Shown here piece after piece: positions 43,004 through 51,281 of a DNA stretch of 64,000 bases (the stretch's first letter is position 1; each line of letters begins with the position of its first letter). The position numbers were made by a program, and so were the translations under genes. The notes below the pieces were generated by a model. The model was not told the DNA's origin. It saw nothing but the letters and a program-made list of their open reading frames with translations, and made no database searches. Source of the DNA: Streptomyces griseiscabiei (GTDB taxonomy: Bacteria > Actinomycetota > Actinomycetes > Streptomycetales > Streptomycetaceae); assembly GCF_020010925.1 (NCBI RefSeq), contig NZ_JAGJBZ010000004.1, forward strand, positions 620,001-684,000, read 5' to 3'.

Positions 43004-44092
43004 ATGGAAGCGATCAAGGAGCCCGACTGGAACACCGTGGGAGCCCTGGGCGGCGCCCGGGGCGCGCGGGCGGCCGACGGGGGCGACATCGGCACGGAGC
43101 ATCTGCTGGCCGGCATCACCATGTCCAAGGGGCCCGCGCGCGAGGCGCTGGAGCACGAAGGGGCCACCCGCACCGCGCTGTTGGCGGTGCTGCGGGACAG
43201 GAGGGACCGGGACGCCGCATGGAGCGGCACCGACGACACCGGGACGAGCGTCGCCACCCGGGACGTCCTGGGGGAGGACGGCAGCGACCGCTTCACGGGC
43301 GCCGCGGCCAGGGCGCTGACCACGGCGATGCGGCAGGCGCACCAGGAGGGGGCGGAGAAGTTCGGCACGGTCCACCTGCTGCGCGCGCTGCTGGCCGAGG
43401 ACAACCACGCGGTGGAACTGCTGGCGGCCTGCGGCATCACACCCGAGGCCGTACGAGCCCACCTGGACGGGGTCGCGGCCGACTCCGGGGACGCAGCCGC
43501 ACGGGACGTGAGCGGAGGCCAGGCCGACCGGACCGCCCGCGAGGACGACCTGCCCCCTCTCCTGCACCCCACCCGCGACATGCTCCTCGGCCGCGCCCAC
43601 TACCGCCACCTGCCCTTCTGGAAGCGGTGGCTGGTCAAGGCCTCCGGCGTCAACTGGGCGTCGAGGCCCACCTGGTGGGCCGCCTTGGAGACCCATGAGC
43701 AGGCGCGCCGCCTGGGCAGCCGCACCCTCGGCACGGAACACCTCCTCCTGGCGATCCTGGCCACCCACGAGGTAGCGCTCCGCCACCCGCACCTCACCCG
43801 CGAGAACGCCCCCACCCCCGACCTCCGCTACGCGGGCGGCGAACGCCTGGCCCGCCTGGGCCTCGACCACGCCAAGGTCCACCAGGCCCTGACCACCGCC
43901 CGCATCCCCCTGTCCCCCGACGCCCGCCCCCTCAAGCAGTACCTCGACGCCGCCACCACCCCACCCACCCCCACCCCCACCGACGAACCCTGGCCCGACC
44001 CGGGCACGGGCCCCCTCCTCGAAACCCTCCTGACCGAACAGACCCGAGCCCGCCAATTGATCGAGGCCCTGACCACGCCCCCCAGCCCCTGA
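43004..44092 (+). CDS. Clp N-terminal domain-containing protein
   Basis: A 362-residue protein with two Clp-N repeat regions. The first (GTEHLLAGITMSKGPAREALEHEGATRTALLAVL, then FGTVHLLRALLAEDNHAVELLAACGI) and a later one (LGTEHLLLAILATHEVALRHPHL) are the substrate- and adaptor-binding helical bundles of ClpA/ClpC. There is no AAA+ domain, so it is not a chaperone itself and may act as an adaptor or sequester Clp substrates. The start is uncertain: ATG 43004 (chosen) or 42968. Confidence 0.82.
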   Translation: MEAIKEPDWNTVGALGGARGARAADGGDIGTEHLLAGITMSKGPAREALEHEGATRTALLAVLRDRRDRDAAWSGTDDTGTSVATRDVLGEDGSDRFTGAAARALTTAMRQAHQEGAEKFGTVHLLRALLAEDNHAVELLAACGITPEAVRAHLDGVAADSGDAAARDVSGGQADRTAREDDLPPLLHPTRDMLLGRAHYRHLPFWKRWLVKASGVNWASRPTWWAALETHEQARRLGSRTLGTEHLLLAILATHEVALRHPHLTRENAPTPDLRYAGGERLARLGLDHAKVHQALTTARIPLSPDARPLKQYLDAATTPPTPTPTDEPWPDPGTGPLLETLLTEQTRARQLIEALTTPPSP

Positions 44093-44221
44093 CCGAACCC
44101 CTCCACCGACGCATCCAAGCGCACGAGCATGCCCCCTGCCCCGGCGATCCCCGCGGCCCGGTTCGTCACGGGCGCGGGCGTCCGACGCGCCCGTCTGCCG
44201 CGAGCCTCGTGCTACTCGTAC

Positions 44222-44470
44222 TTACTCGTAGTTGGTCGCAGCTCGTAGCGCCTGTGCGAAGAAGCTCCAGTCACCGTCGGCAGGCAGATCGCGAGCGACA
44301 TTGGCGTACCAGCCGTCCGCGTCATCGATCCATGCGGCCAGCGCCTCCAAGAAACTCCTGAGATCCGCGTTCTCCCACGAGTGACCCTCCTCGGTGTGGC
44401 TCCGGCGGAGGACACGGAAGAAGGCAACCAGGTCTTCCCTGCTGTCGACATGATCAGGAGAAGCGGTCAT
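44222..44470 (-). CDS. DUF7660-like small protein
   Basis: An 82-residue acidic protein: DSREDLVAFFRVLRRSHTE, then SWENADLRSFLEALAAWIDDADGWYAN. I recall this pattern from the actinobacterial DUF7660 family, often found as an immunity-like or stand-alone small protein. The start ATG at 44470 gives the family-typical N-terminus; no function is known. Confidence in the family name is moderate. Confidence 0.7.
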   Translation of the reverse strand: MTASPDHVDSREDLVAFFRVLRRSHTEEGHSWENADLRSFLEALAAWIDDADGWYANVARDLPADGDWSFFAQALRAATNYE

Positions 44471-44652
44471 ACGCGGCACCCTACTTGGCACGTGCGCGGG
44501 CTCCCGGGCTGGTGAGCACCGCTCCAGGAGCCCAATCGGGCGGCTTGCACGGGGCCCCGCCTCCGGGACGACACACGGTTCGCGTCCACCCAAGGCCGCC
44601 TGAGTCCGCCCTCGTTGACAGCAGCTGGCGATGTCAGACGGGATGGTCCAGG

Positions 44653-44928
44653 ATGGCCCGAATGGAACACGTCGAGGCAGAGCTGTTCACTGACGGCGGG
44701 AACGACGCCGTGGTTCGCCTGCCCGGTCGCAGGTTCCCCGGAGTGCTGATCCAGGGCGACTCCCTGCACATCCTCCGCAGCGACATGGCCGAGGTGGTCG
44801 AGGCCTGCGAACGCGGCGACCTGACCGAGGCCGGGGATTCGGCCGCTCTACTGCTGGCGAGCCTCGACACCTTGCTGACGCGCTACGCCACGGCGTTGGA
44901 ACGGCACGAGATCCAGCGACCGTACTGA
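44653..44928 (+). CDS. DUF6959-like small protein
   Basis: A 91-residue protein: EHVEAELFTDGGNDAVVRLPGRRFPGVLIQGDSL, then a helical EVVEACERGDLTEAGDSAALLLASLDTLLTRY. I recall this pattern from the Streptomyces DUF6959 family. It starts at ATG 44653 or ATG 44662; neither has a convincing ribosome binding site. The function is unknown. Confidence 0.7.
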   Translation: MARMEHVEAELFTDGGNDAVVRLPGRRFPGVLIQGDSLHILRSDMAEVVEACERGDLTEAGDSAALLLASLDTLLTRYATALERHEIQRPY

Positions 44929-45089
44929 CCGGGCCTCGCAGAGCTTCGAGCTTCCATCGGCCGGGCGCCGACCTCGACGGATACGTCTGGAGCGTGAATT
45001 GGCACTGGTGGCGTTGGCACGCCGATCTCTGTCGCCGACGGCGGCTTCCCGCTGCGGAGCTCCCGTAGGGGGCCTGCTTGAATCGGCCC

Positions 45090-45392
45090 ATGACTTCCGT
45101 TGGAGCATCGGACGAGAACCGAGAGGTGAAGGAACTCGCTGTCTGGCTCGGCGGGACGTCCGTGGCGTGCTGGTTCTGTTGCCCCTTCTGGACACTCGTT
45201 TGCTACCTTGCTCTGCCCATGGCCCTGGTCGGCCTTGTGCGGGCCTACGTCGAGCACCAGGCGTCACTGCATGGCCGAGCGAGCAGGTCGCGAGCCGTAG
45301 CGGGTGGTGTGCTGTCCCTCCTGGGAGGAGCGGCGGCGATCGCCTACATGATCTTTCTAGCCACCCACCCGGACCTTCCCGTCCAGGAGTAG
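45090..45392 (+). CDS. small integral membrane protein
   Basis: A 100-residue protein with two to three hydrophobic segments: SVACWFCCPFWTLVCYLALPMALVGLVRAYVE and AVAGGVLSLLGGAAAIAYMIFLA. Cys-rich first segment. No family recognised. The start is ATG 45090, or TTG at 45078. Confidence 0.6.
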   Translation: MTSVGASDENREVKELAVWLGGTSVACWFCCPFWTLVCYLALPMALVGLVRAYVEHQASLHGRASRSRAVAGGVLSLLGGAAAIAYMIFLATHPDLPVQE

Positions 45393-45528
45393 CGGTTCCG
45401 CTCATCACGCTGTGCTCTTTTACTCGTATGGATTCCAACTGTGGTGGTGGGGTATCGGGGCGCGTGCAGGGGCGTTCACCTGCGTTCATGGGCGGCCCGC
45501 GCGTGGGTTGCAGAGACGGAGCCCGCGC

Positions 45529-46128
45529 ATGACTCTGGAGGGAGTACGGCTGGGCGCGGAGGCCGCACATCGCCTGGCACGGACGGGTCTCTATGGGTTC
45601 GAGGCAGGGCTGACGGAGGGCGAGTTCACGCGCATCGAGCGCGAGTACGGCTTCGAGTTCGCGGACGATCACCGAGCATTCCTTGCCGCCGGGCTACCGA
45701 TCAACGTTCCTCCCGAGGACGGGCAGACCTGGTCCAGGCCCTGGCCGGAGTGGCGCGGCGGCGACTTGGACAGCTTGCGTCGACAACTCGACTGGCCGGG
45801 CGAGGGCGTTCTGCTCGATGTTGAGCACAACGCGTTCTGGTACGAGGGGTGGGGTGATCGTCCGGTCGACGGAACGGCGGCACTGGATACGGCACGGCGT
45901 CATCTGGCGGAGGCGCCGGTGATGGTGCCCGTGTATGCCCACCGATACCTGCCTGCCGGCCGAGGAAGCTCCGGGCATCCGGTGCTCTCGATGTGGCAGA
46001 CCGACATCATCCATTACGGCCTGGACCTGGCCGACTACGTGCACCAGGAGTTCGACGAGGCGCGGGGCGAGGTCGACGACAGCTGGAATCCACGAGCGAC
46101 AGTCCCCTTCTGGCGGGACCTCCTCTGA
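45529..46128 (+). CDS. SMI1/KNR4-like (SUKH) family protein
   Basis: A 199-residue protein. The pattern LTEGEFTRIEREYGFEFADDHRAFLAAGLPIN is the classic SUKH start. DLDSLRRQLDWPGEGVLLDVEHNAFWYEGWGDRP and VPVYAHRYLPAGRGSSGHPVLSMWQTDIIHYG continue it. SUKH proteins often act as immunity proteins against secreted or contact toxins, but no toxin gene lies next door. GGAG lies upstream of ATG 45529. The function is inferred from the fold family only. Confidence 0.85.
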   Translation: MTLEGVRLGAEAAHRLARTGLYGFEAGLTEGEFTRIEREYGFEFADDHRAFLAAGLPINVPPEDGQTWSRPWPEWRGGDLDSLRRQLDWPGEGVLLDVEHNAFWYEGWGDRPVDGTAALDTARRHLAEAPVMVPVYAHRYLPAGRGSSGHPVLSMWQTDIIHYGLDLADYVHQEFDEARGEVDDSWNPRATVPFWRDLL

Positions 46129-46248
46129 CTCCTCGAGGAGTCCGGGCAGACGGCGGATACCTTCAGCTTGGGAAGCCGCGAGCATGTGCGGTGCTTCGAG
46201 TGCTGACCTCGGCGAACATCCAGGCGGCGCACTCCTCGGGCGGGACTG

Positions 46249-46290
46249 CGTTCCCCGCTGTTCCCCGCTGTTCCCCGCTGTTCCCCGCTC
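46249..46290. repeat. 11-bp tandem array (GTTCCCCGCTG)
   Basis: About four exact copies of GTTCCCCGCT(G) with an 11-bp period. No gene overlaps. Confidence 0.85.
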
Positions 46291-46415
46291 GTTCTGGTGC
46301 GCATGCGGTGCGGCCGAGCAGCAGCCCACCGTGGGCGCCAGTAACGGTCACACACAGCGCCCATCACCGTATGGGGCAGGCACCGCACGTTGTGCAGCCC
46401 TTTCCCGAATCCTGT

Positions 46416-46500
46416 CCCCGACCCGTCCCCGACTCGTCCCCGACTCGTCCCCGACCCGTCCCCGACCCGTCCCCGAGACGTCCCCGAGACGTCCCCGAGC
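46416..46500. repeat. 11-bp tandem array (CCCGACYCGTC / CCCGAGACGTC)
   Basis: About eight copies with an 11-bp period: CCCGACCCGTC, CCCGACTCGTC twice, CCCGACCCGTC twice, then CCCGAGACGTC variants. The period equals one helical turn, unlike the codon period, and no gene overlaps. Confidence 0.85.
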
Positions 46501-46601
46501 GTACGTACAACCATTCGGCCGCAGCATCCGTCGTAGAGCGCAGTCGATCAGATCATCAGGTCATCAGGTCGCTCACAGCACGAGCTCGACAACGGAGACC
46601 C

Positions 46602-48053
46602 ATGCGCGCCAGACGTACCGCCCTCGCCGCTGCCGCGACCCTCGCGGCAGCGGTCTGCACACCGCTCCTGACGGCCCCCGCGGTGTCGGCGGCCCCCGCC
46701 AAGCTGTCGGACGACTTCAACGGCGACGGCTACCGCGACTTCGTCATGCTCGGCGGCTCGCACGGCAAGGACGGCCGGGTCACGGTCGTCTACGGCACGT
46801 CGACCGGCCCCGGGACCCGCGTCCAGACCATCCACCAGGACTCGCCCGGCATCCCCGGCGCGGTGGAGAAGGACGACGGGTGGGGCACCGCCGCCACCAC
46901 CGCCGACCTCGACCGGGACGGCTACGCCGACCTGGTCGTCTCCTCGCCCGGCGAGAACGTCGGCGCCATCCAGTCCCGGGGCGGCCTGACCGTCGTCTGG
47001 GGCGGCGCGGGCGGCCTCGGCTCGGGCACGGTCTTCAACTCGCCGGTCCCGCAGGAGTACGAGAACCAGGGCGACCACTTCGGCGAGGACGTCGTCTCGG
47101 GCGACTTCGACGGCGACGGCGACCCGGACCTCGCCGTGACCAGCAGCAGCCGGGTGGGCGTTGTCCTCCTGAAGGGCCCCTTCACGCGCACCGGCGGAAA
47201 GAGCGGCTCGGACTCCCTGGGCGGTGGCTACGGCTATCTGCACGCCCCCAACCTCGTCGCCGGCCGGGTCACCGCCGACGCCGCGACCGACCTGTACATC
47301 CTCGGCTCGGATCTCCAGGCGGACGACGGCACCAACCTGCGGGCCTACTTCCACCGCGGCGGCAGCACCTTCACCCAGCGCGCGGGCGATGTGCTGGTGC
47401 CGGACGACGGCGGCCACCAGGGCGGCGACATCCTGGCCATCGGCGACTTCGACAAGGACGGCTACGGCGACCTCGCCATCGGCCGAGGCTACGAGCCGGG
47501 CGACGGCGAGCGCGGCTATGTCACCGTCCAGTACGGCGGCTCCGGCGGCCCCGACAAGGCCCGCAAGCCGGTGAAGTTCAGCCAGAACACCACCGGAGTG
47601 CCCGGTTCCTCGGAGAACGAGGACTACTTCGGCTCCGCCATCGCCGCCGGCGACGTCAACGGCGACGGCTACGCGGACCTCGCCGTCGGCGCCCGAGGCG
47701 AGGACCTCGGCACCAAGCACAACGCCGGCTCGGTCACCGTCCTGCTCGGCCGCGCGGGCGGCCTGACCGGCACCGGCGCCAAGTCCTACACCCAGGACAC
47801 CTCCGGCGTCACGGGCACCCCCGAGACCGAGGACCAGTTCGGCGCCCACCTCAAGCTCACCGACTACACCCGCGACGGCCGCGCCGACCTGATGATCGAC
47901 ACCAACGAGCAGCTCGGGTACGAGGACCGCTGGGGCCTCGTCCACCACCTCAAGGGCTCCACGTCGGGCATCACGACGAAGGGCTCCAAGACATACTCCG
48001 TGACAACCCTGAAGCTGTCCTACGCCCGCCTGGGCGGCCCGTTCGCCCGCTGA
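46602..48053 (+). CDS. secreted FG-GAP/integrin alpha-like beta-propeller protein
   Basis: A 483-residue protein. The Sec signal (RRTALAAAATLAAAVCTPLL, cleavage at VSAAP) precedes a propeller made of repeats with Ca2+-binding D-x-N/D-x-D-G loops: DFNGDGYRDF, DLDRDGYADL, DFDGDGDPDL, DFDKDGYGDL, DVNGDGYADL and YTRDGRADL. These proteins act outside the cell in binding or adhesion; some carry enzymes, none is seen here. ATG 46602 follows GGAG. It ends before a hairpin terminator. Confidence 0.92.
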   Translation: MRARRTALAAAATLAAAVCTPLLTAPAVSAAPAKLSDDFNGDGYRDFVMLGGSHGKDGRVTVVYGTSTGPGTRVQTIHQDSPGIPGAVEKDDGWGTAATTADLDRDGYADLVVSSPGENVGAIQSRGGLTVVWGGAGGLGSGTVFNSPVPQEYENQGDHFGEDVVSGDFDGDGDPDLAVTSSSRVGVVLLKGPFTRTGGKSGSDSLGGGYGYLHAPNLVAGRVTADAATDLYILGSDLQADDGTNLRAYFHRGGSTFTQRAGDVLVPDDGGHQGGDILAIGDFDKDGYGDLAIGRGYEPGDGERGYVTVQYGGSGGPDKARKPVKFSQNTTGVPGSSENEDYFGSAIAAGDVNGDGYADLAVGARGEDLGTKHNAGSVTVLLGRAGGLTGTGAKSYTQDTSGVTGTPETEDQFGAHLKLTDYTRDGRADLMIDTNEQLGYEDRWGLVHHLKGSTSGITTKGSKTYSVTTLKLSYARLGGPFAR

Positions 48054-48099
48054 GCCCACTGACCGCTGCGGCTACCGCTGAGAGCGGTCCACAGCCGCC

Positions 48100-48132
48100 C
48101 CCCGCCTGCCGGCACCGAGCCCGCAGGCGGGG
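48100..48132. terminator. hairpin terminator after the FG-GAP gene
   Basis: Perfect 10-bp stem, CCCCGCCTGC with GCAGGCGGGG, and a 13-base loop, 46 bp after the stop. Confidence 0.75.
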
Positions 48133-48439
48133 ACTTTGCGCCGGGCGACCGCGCCCCGACGGCAATGGTGGACACCCCACACACCGCCGGATCCGATGAG
48201 GCCATCCTCTGACGCCATCCTCAAGGTGGGGGATCTGCCGGACGACGACTCGGCGTCCCGGCTGACCTCGATGAGGCCGTCGCCGGTGACCTGCGCGAAG
48301 GCACGGTGAGCGCTGCCGACGATGGCGACGCCCTCGCCGGGCGGCAGCCCGCCGCTCCCTGACGACGTCCGCGAGCCCCTTCGCGATCAGCTCGCCTGGC
48401 GGGTGGATGAGGCATCCACATGGCAGTCGATCATGAAAG

Positions 48440-48472
48440 GCGGCCTCCCGTTCGAAGCGAACGAGAGGCCGC
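48440..48472 (-). terminator. probable original terminator of tRNA-Arg, displaced by the element
   Basis: GCGGCCTC and CGTTCG pair with CGAACG and GAGGCCGC around AAG, with one unpaired base on each side. Read on the minus strand it is followed by CTTTCATG. It lies 28 bp beyond the 3' end of the partial tRNA copy, where the terminator of an uninterrupted tRNA would be. Confidence 0.6.
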
Positions 48473-48499
48473 TGACCCTCTGTCCTGCTGGTGCAGGCG

Positions 48500-48542
48500 G
48501 TGCCCCCGGTAGGATTCGAACCTGCGACACCCGCTTTAGGAG
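48500..48542 (-). repeat. left attachment site (attL), 3' part of tRNA-Arg
   Basis: 43 bp identical to 61075-61117 except T for C at one position. It covers the 3' half of tRNA-Arg, from the anticodon loop (CTTTAGGAG on this strand) to the end of the acceptor stem, and then diverges. It cannot make a tRNA by itself. Confidence 0.9.
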
Positions 48543-48669
48543 TTCGATCCGGGCACGTTCCGGCTGCGGCCGGCGACTGGTGGGACGGCCGGGCAGAGAC
48601 GCTGGCGTACGTGATCGTCCGGCGCCGTTGATGTCAGCTGTGGATGTCAGGCGGCGCCGCTTGCTTGGG

Positions 48670-48867
48670 CTACGGACGGCGGTAGGCGGCGCGGTCGGTT
48701 CCGGGTAGCGGGGCCCGGGAGAGAGTTACGGAGCAGGGGTACTCAGGGTCGCCTACCTCCATGAGTGCGAACTGATCGACGTCGTGCTGGACGAACCGAT
48801 GGAGGTACTGCAAGAAGAGTTCGAGTTCCTCGCCGGAGAGCGGTTCGTCGTGTCGATCGTTTCGCAC
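48670..48867 (-). CDS. small hypothetical protein in the element
   Basis: A 65-residue protein starting with GTG: DEPLSGEELELFLQYLHRFVQHDVDQFALME, then YPCSVTLSRAPLPGTDRAAYRRP. I recall similar small acidic helix-plus-strand proteins in Streptomyces mobile elements, but no function. A GGGTGAG sequence upstream is a weak ribosome binding site. Confidence 0.55.
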   Translation of the reverse strand: MRNDRHDEPLSGEELELFLQYLHRFVQHDVDQFALMEVGDPEYPCSVTLSRAPLPGTDRAAYRRP

Positions 48868-49022
48868 GCGCTCACCCTACGGCTGACCTGAGTGCCAGGA
48901 CCTCTTCGTCCCGAAGCAACTTGGGCGGGGGCTCGGCCTTGAGATGGCGGGGCTTTCACCTGCGTGGATGGTCCGCAGCCGTTCGCGGTTGTTCGCCGTT
49001 GTCCGCTGGCGTTGTCACGCAG

Positions 49023-49622
49023 TTACTGACCTTGCTGGCGTGATGTCGTCAAGGTGAGGCCGGTTTCAGTGAGACATCCGTCGACGAGGTTGCTGCGGTA
49101 CTGGATCTGGCGGAGGCCCTGGCGAAGGGTGCGCATCAGATGGTCGGGGTCGGTGAAGGCGGTGTTGGCCTGGCTGCTGCGTCGCAGCAGTGACCAGATG
49201 CCCTCGACGGGGTTGAGGTCCGGTGCATAGGCGGGCAGGAAGTAGCAGGTGATCCAGTCGTGGGTGTCGATGAACTCCCGCAGCCGGCGGTCCTTGTGCA
49301 CGTTCAAGTTGTCCCAGACGAGCACGATCGGCGCGCCGAGCTGTTGGTGGGCGGCGGTCAGCAGGTCGCGGTAGTCGGTCCAGGTGAAGCTGCGTCTGCC
49401 GCCCCGCTTGTGGTCGGCGTGCCGCTTGGGCCGGTAGATCAGCCGTGAGCGCTCGCCCTCCTTGTAGCAGGTCAGAGCGGCGATGGAGAAGCGGCGCTGG
49501 GAGCGTCCCCGCACCCGGATGACGGGTGTGTGTCCGCGCCTGGCCCAGGTGCGGGCAGTGGGCGGCGTCATCGAGAACCCGGCCTCGTCTTCGAAGCAGA
49601 GCCAGGCCCCGAGCGCCGCCAT
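49023..49622 (-). CDS. IS630-family transposase, OrfB (catalytic part)
   Basis: 199 residues with the DDE triad of the IS630/mariner group: CFEDEAGFS (first Asp), IVLVWDNLNVHKD (second Asp) and YAPDLNPVEGIWS (Glu). It overlaps OrfA and is read in the -1 frame relative to it, so the active enzyme is presumably a frameshift fusion (WRR then LGAWLCF). Its TAA stop uses the TA of the target duplication and the base beside it, outside the element. Confidence 0.9.
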   Translation of the reverse strand: MAALGAWLCFEDEAGFSMTPPTARTWARRGHTPVIRVRGRSQRRFSIAALTCYKEGERSRLIYRPKRHADHKRGGRRSFTWTDYRDLLTAAHQQLGAPIVLVWDNLNVHKDRRLREFIDTHDWITCYFLPAYAPDLNPVEGIWSLLRRSSQANTAFTDPDHLMRTLRQGLRQIQYRSNLVDGCLTETGLTLTTSRQQGQ

Positions 49623-50171
49623 AGCGTTTCCACCTGCGGCCAGGTCTCCTTCACCCAGCCGGTGACGGCTTCCTCGTCACGCTCGGTCGCGCGGCGGGCC
49701 GGCACCTGGTGGCTGAAGCCGTGCCGGTGCAGCATCTGCGCGATGGCCGACAGCGTCATGCTCTTGTGGAACCGGCGTCCGATCAGCGTCTTGATCCGCG
49801 AGAGCGTCCAGGTCTGGTCCGGCCAGCCGTGTGCGACCGGCCCCTTGGCCAGCTCCTGCTCGAGCACCTCAAACAACGCCTCGCTCAGCTTGGGCCTGGA
49901 CGCCGGCCCCGCCGACTCCAGCGCTGACGTCCCGCCGTGCTCCCATGCCTGGCGCCATCGTTGTACCGACCGCACGCTGACACGTAACTCCTTGGCGACC
50001 GCGGCATTGTCGCGTCCCAGAGCGAATAACTCGGCCGCCCGCATCCGGATGCGCTCACGAAAGACCCGCCGCTCCGCGGTCAGCCCGCCCCCTTGCGGAT
50101 ACCTCATACAACCGGCCTACCGCGACAACCACCGCTTGTCAGCCCCCGCGACATCACCCCAGCAAGGTCAG
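49026..50171 (-). mobile_element. IS630-family insertion sequence, TA target duplication
   Basis: 1146 bp with 22-bp terminal inverted repeats (CTGACCTTGCTGG.GTGATGTCG, one mismatch), flanked by TA at 49024-49025 and 50172-50173. It encodes a two-frame DDE transposase on the minus strand. Confidence 0.92.
49568..50107 (-). CDS. IS630-family transposase, OrfA (DNA-binding part)
   Basis: 179 residues with a HTH (MRAAELFALGRDNAAVAKELRVSVRSVQRWRQAWEHGG) and a winged-helix region (TWTLSRIKTLIGRRFHKSMTLSAIAQMLHRHGFS). The last ~18 residues (SGPGSASKTRPGSR) are read out of frame after the junction with OrfB. The start is ATG 50107. Confidence 0.9.
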   Translation of the reverse strand: MRYPQGGGLTAERRVFRERIRMRAAELFALGRDNAAVAKELRVSVRSVQRWRQAWEHGGTSALESAGPASRPKLSEALFEVLEQELAKGPVAHGWPDQTWTLSRIKTLIGRRFHKSMTLSAIAQMLHRHGFSHQVPARRATERDEEAVTGWVKETWPQVETLWRRSGPGSASKTRPGSR

Positions 50172-50209
50172 TAGACACTCACTGCTCCCCCTGCGCGGGA
50201 CCACCGTGC

Positions 50210-50680
50210 TCACCAGCACTCCATTGATCTCCCGACGTACTGACAGGTCGGGTCGTCGGGGTGGCCCCGCTCGTTGCCGCTGGCGCGCGACCACACGATC
50301 AGAACCAGCAGCGCGAGGAACCCGATCACGACGCCCTTGGCCCACCTCATGGACTCCTCATCGCGGACGCGCTGGATGAGGTCTTCGTGCTCCTGTTGGC
50401 GTCGTTCCGCAAGGGTGAAGCCGTCGTCGTCGGCAAACTCGTCGTTGGCGGATTCCTCGTCACTCGACAAGGAATCGAAGTGGACCGCCTCAAATTGTTC
50501 ACGGCGGGCTTCGCGCGCCTCCCGTTGCGCTCGGACAGCGTCCGGTTCGGGGAAGGGGAACCGGCGGGACCAGTCACTCTTGTGACAGCTCGCGCAGCTC
50601 GAAACACCTTCTCCTTTGACGCGCATCAGGCGGCCGACGCCGTGACCACAGTGTGGGCATGTGTGCTTGACCTCGGCCAT
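50210..50680 (-). CDS. zinc-ribbon membrane protein of unknown function
   Basis: A 156-residue protein: N-terminal CPHCGHG...CASCHKSDW zinc ribbon (residues ~8-34), an acidic, charged helical segment rich in Glu/Arg (DAVRAQREAREARREQFEAV, later AERRQQEHEDLIQRVRDEESMRWA), then one membrane helix (VVIGFLALLVLIVW) and a short extracellular tail. Cytoplasmic zinc ribbon with a C-terminal anchor is an arrangement found in tail-anchored sensors and effectors. It is intact, between the IS and the ATPase operon. I do not recognise a family. Confidence 0.72.
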   Translation of the reverse strand: MAEVKHTCPHCGHGVGRLMRVKGEGVSSCASCHKSDWSRRFPFPEPDAVRAQREAREARREQFEAVHFDSLSSDEESANDEFADDDGFTLAERRQQEHEDLIQRVRDEESMRWAKGVVIGFLALLVLIVWSRASGNERGHPDDPTCQYVGRSMECW

Positions 50681-51281
50681 GTTCCCCCCTCAACGACCGG
50701 TTCAGATTAGAGCTCGGGCCATGTCTGTGGGGGCAGTACGGAGGTTCCTGCGGGCACGCGGCTCGGAGGCCGCAACCAGAGATAGATAAGTGCACGTCAA
50801 GGCTGTCCAACGAGTCAGCTTTCCGTGACTCGTCCGCGTATGGTCCACAGCGTCCCGCTCATGTCCGCGCGAGGGCCTGTCGTTTGGATCAGGCGGCGTC
50901 AGGGCGCGGTGCCTTGCAGGCCGGCCCGAGCGGGCAGGGTGCGTGCACCCTGTAAGGCGGAGGATGGCGACGGCACGATGTGCCCCTCCCGCGTGAGCGA
51001 ATCCGAGCGTGGGGGACTCGGTGACTGACGCCGCAGATGGGAATGCTCTGCCTTCCACACCCTGCCCCTTCAGTAACCAGGTCGCAAATAAACCAAACGC
51101 CGCATTTGGGGCAAAAGATGCCTAAGTTGCAAAACTCGCCATCTTCTCGATTCTGCCTATTTTAAGTTGCTGGATGGTGAGGATGTGTCAGATTCGGGTC
51201 GAGTAGTGGACCATGATGCGACCGGCAGCAGTAGACTGGCTGACCAACTTGACGAATTGTTGCGGCAGTGGGGGGCGCGCA
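50681..51281. other. 601-bp region between zinc-ribbon gene and ATPase operon, GC change point
   Basis: No gene is supported. It includes GGGCCTGTCGTTTGGATCAG at 50874-50893, resembling the outer end of Streptomyces IS elements, with no second end found. A short dyad CAGGGTGC-GT-GCACCCTG lies at 50935-50952. From about 51060 base composition falls sharply (AAATAAACCAAAC, TATTTTAAG), marking the start of the foreign block. TTAAGTTGC-like repeats occur at 51122-51129 and 51163-51170. The ATPase-operon promoter should lie here. Confidence 0.6.

Larger units (their letters stand above)
46129..46601. other. 473-bp intergenic region with two 11-bp tandem arrays
   Basis: No gene is supported here; the two tandem arrays are listed separately. 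The rest includes a GCAGCCCACCGTGG segment and AGATCATCAGGTCATCAGGTCGC just before the FG-GAP gene start, with a second short repeat of TCATCAGG. Confidence 0.6.
48054..48499. other. 446-bp gap up to the left attachment site
   Basis: Apart from two hairpins, it holds no intact gene. On the minus strand short coding-like pieces occur in two frames (ELIAKGLADVVRERRA and GEGVAIVGSAHRAFAQVTG), suggesting a decayed gene fragment. It is outside the integrated element, on the original chromosomal side downstream of the tRNA. Confidence 0.5.

Noticed and set aside
46416..46500. CRISPR array
   Set aside because: The units are contiguous 11-mers with no spacers, and no cas gene is in the window.
48221..48421. 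66-codon minus-strand frame near the left att site
   Set aside because: Coding-like pieces change frame, so at most a decayed fragment; not listed as a gene.
48500..48542. A second tRNA-Arg gene
   Set aside because: Only the 3' half matches; the 5' half and D-arm are absent. It is an attachment site.
50874..50893. A second insertion sequence
   Set aside because: Only one end-like sequence is seen, with no partner repeat and no transposase; noted in the intergenic entry only.
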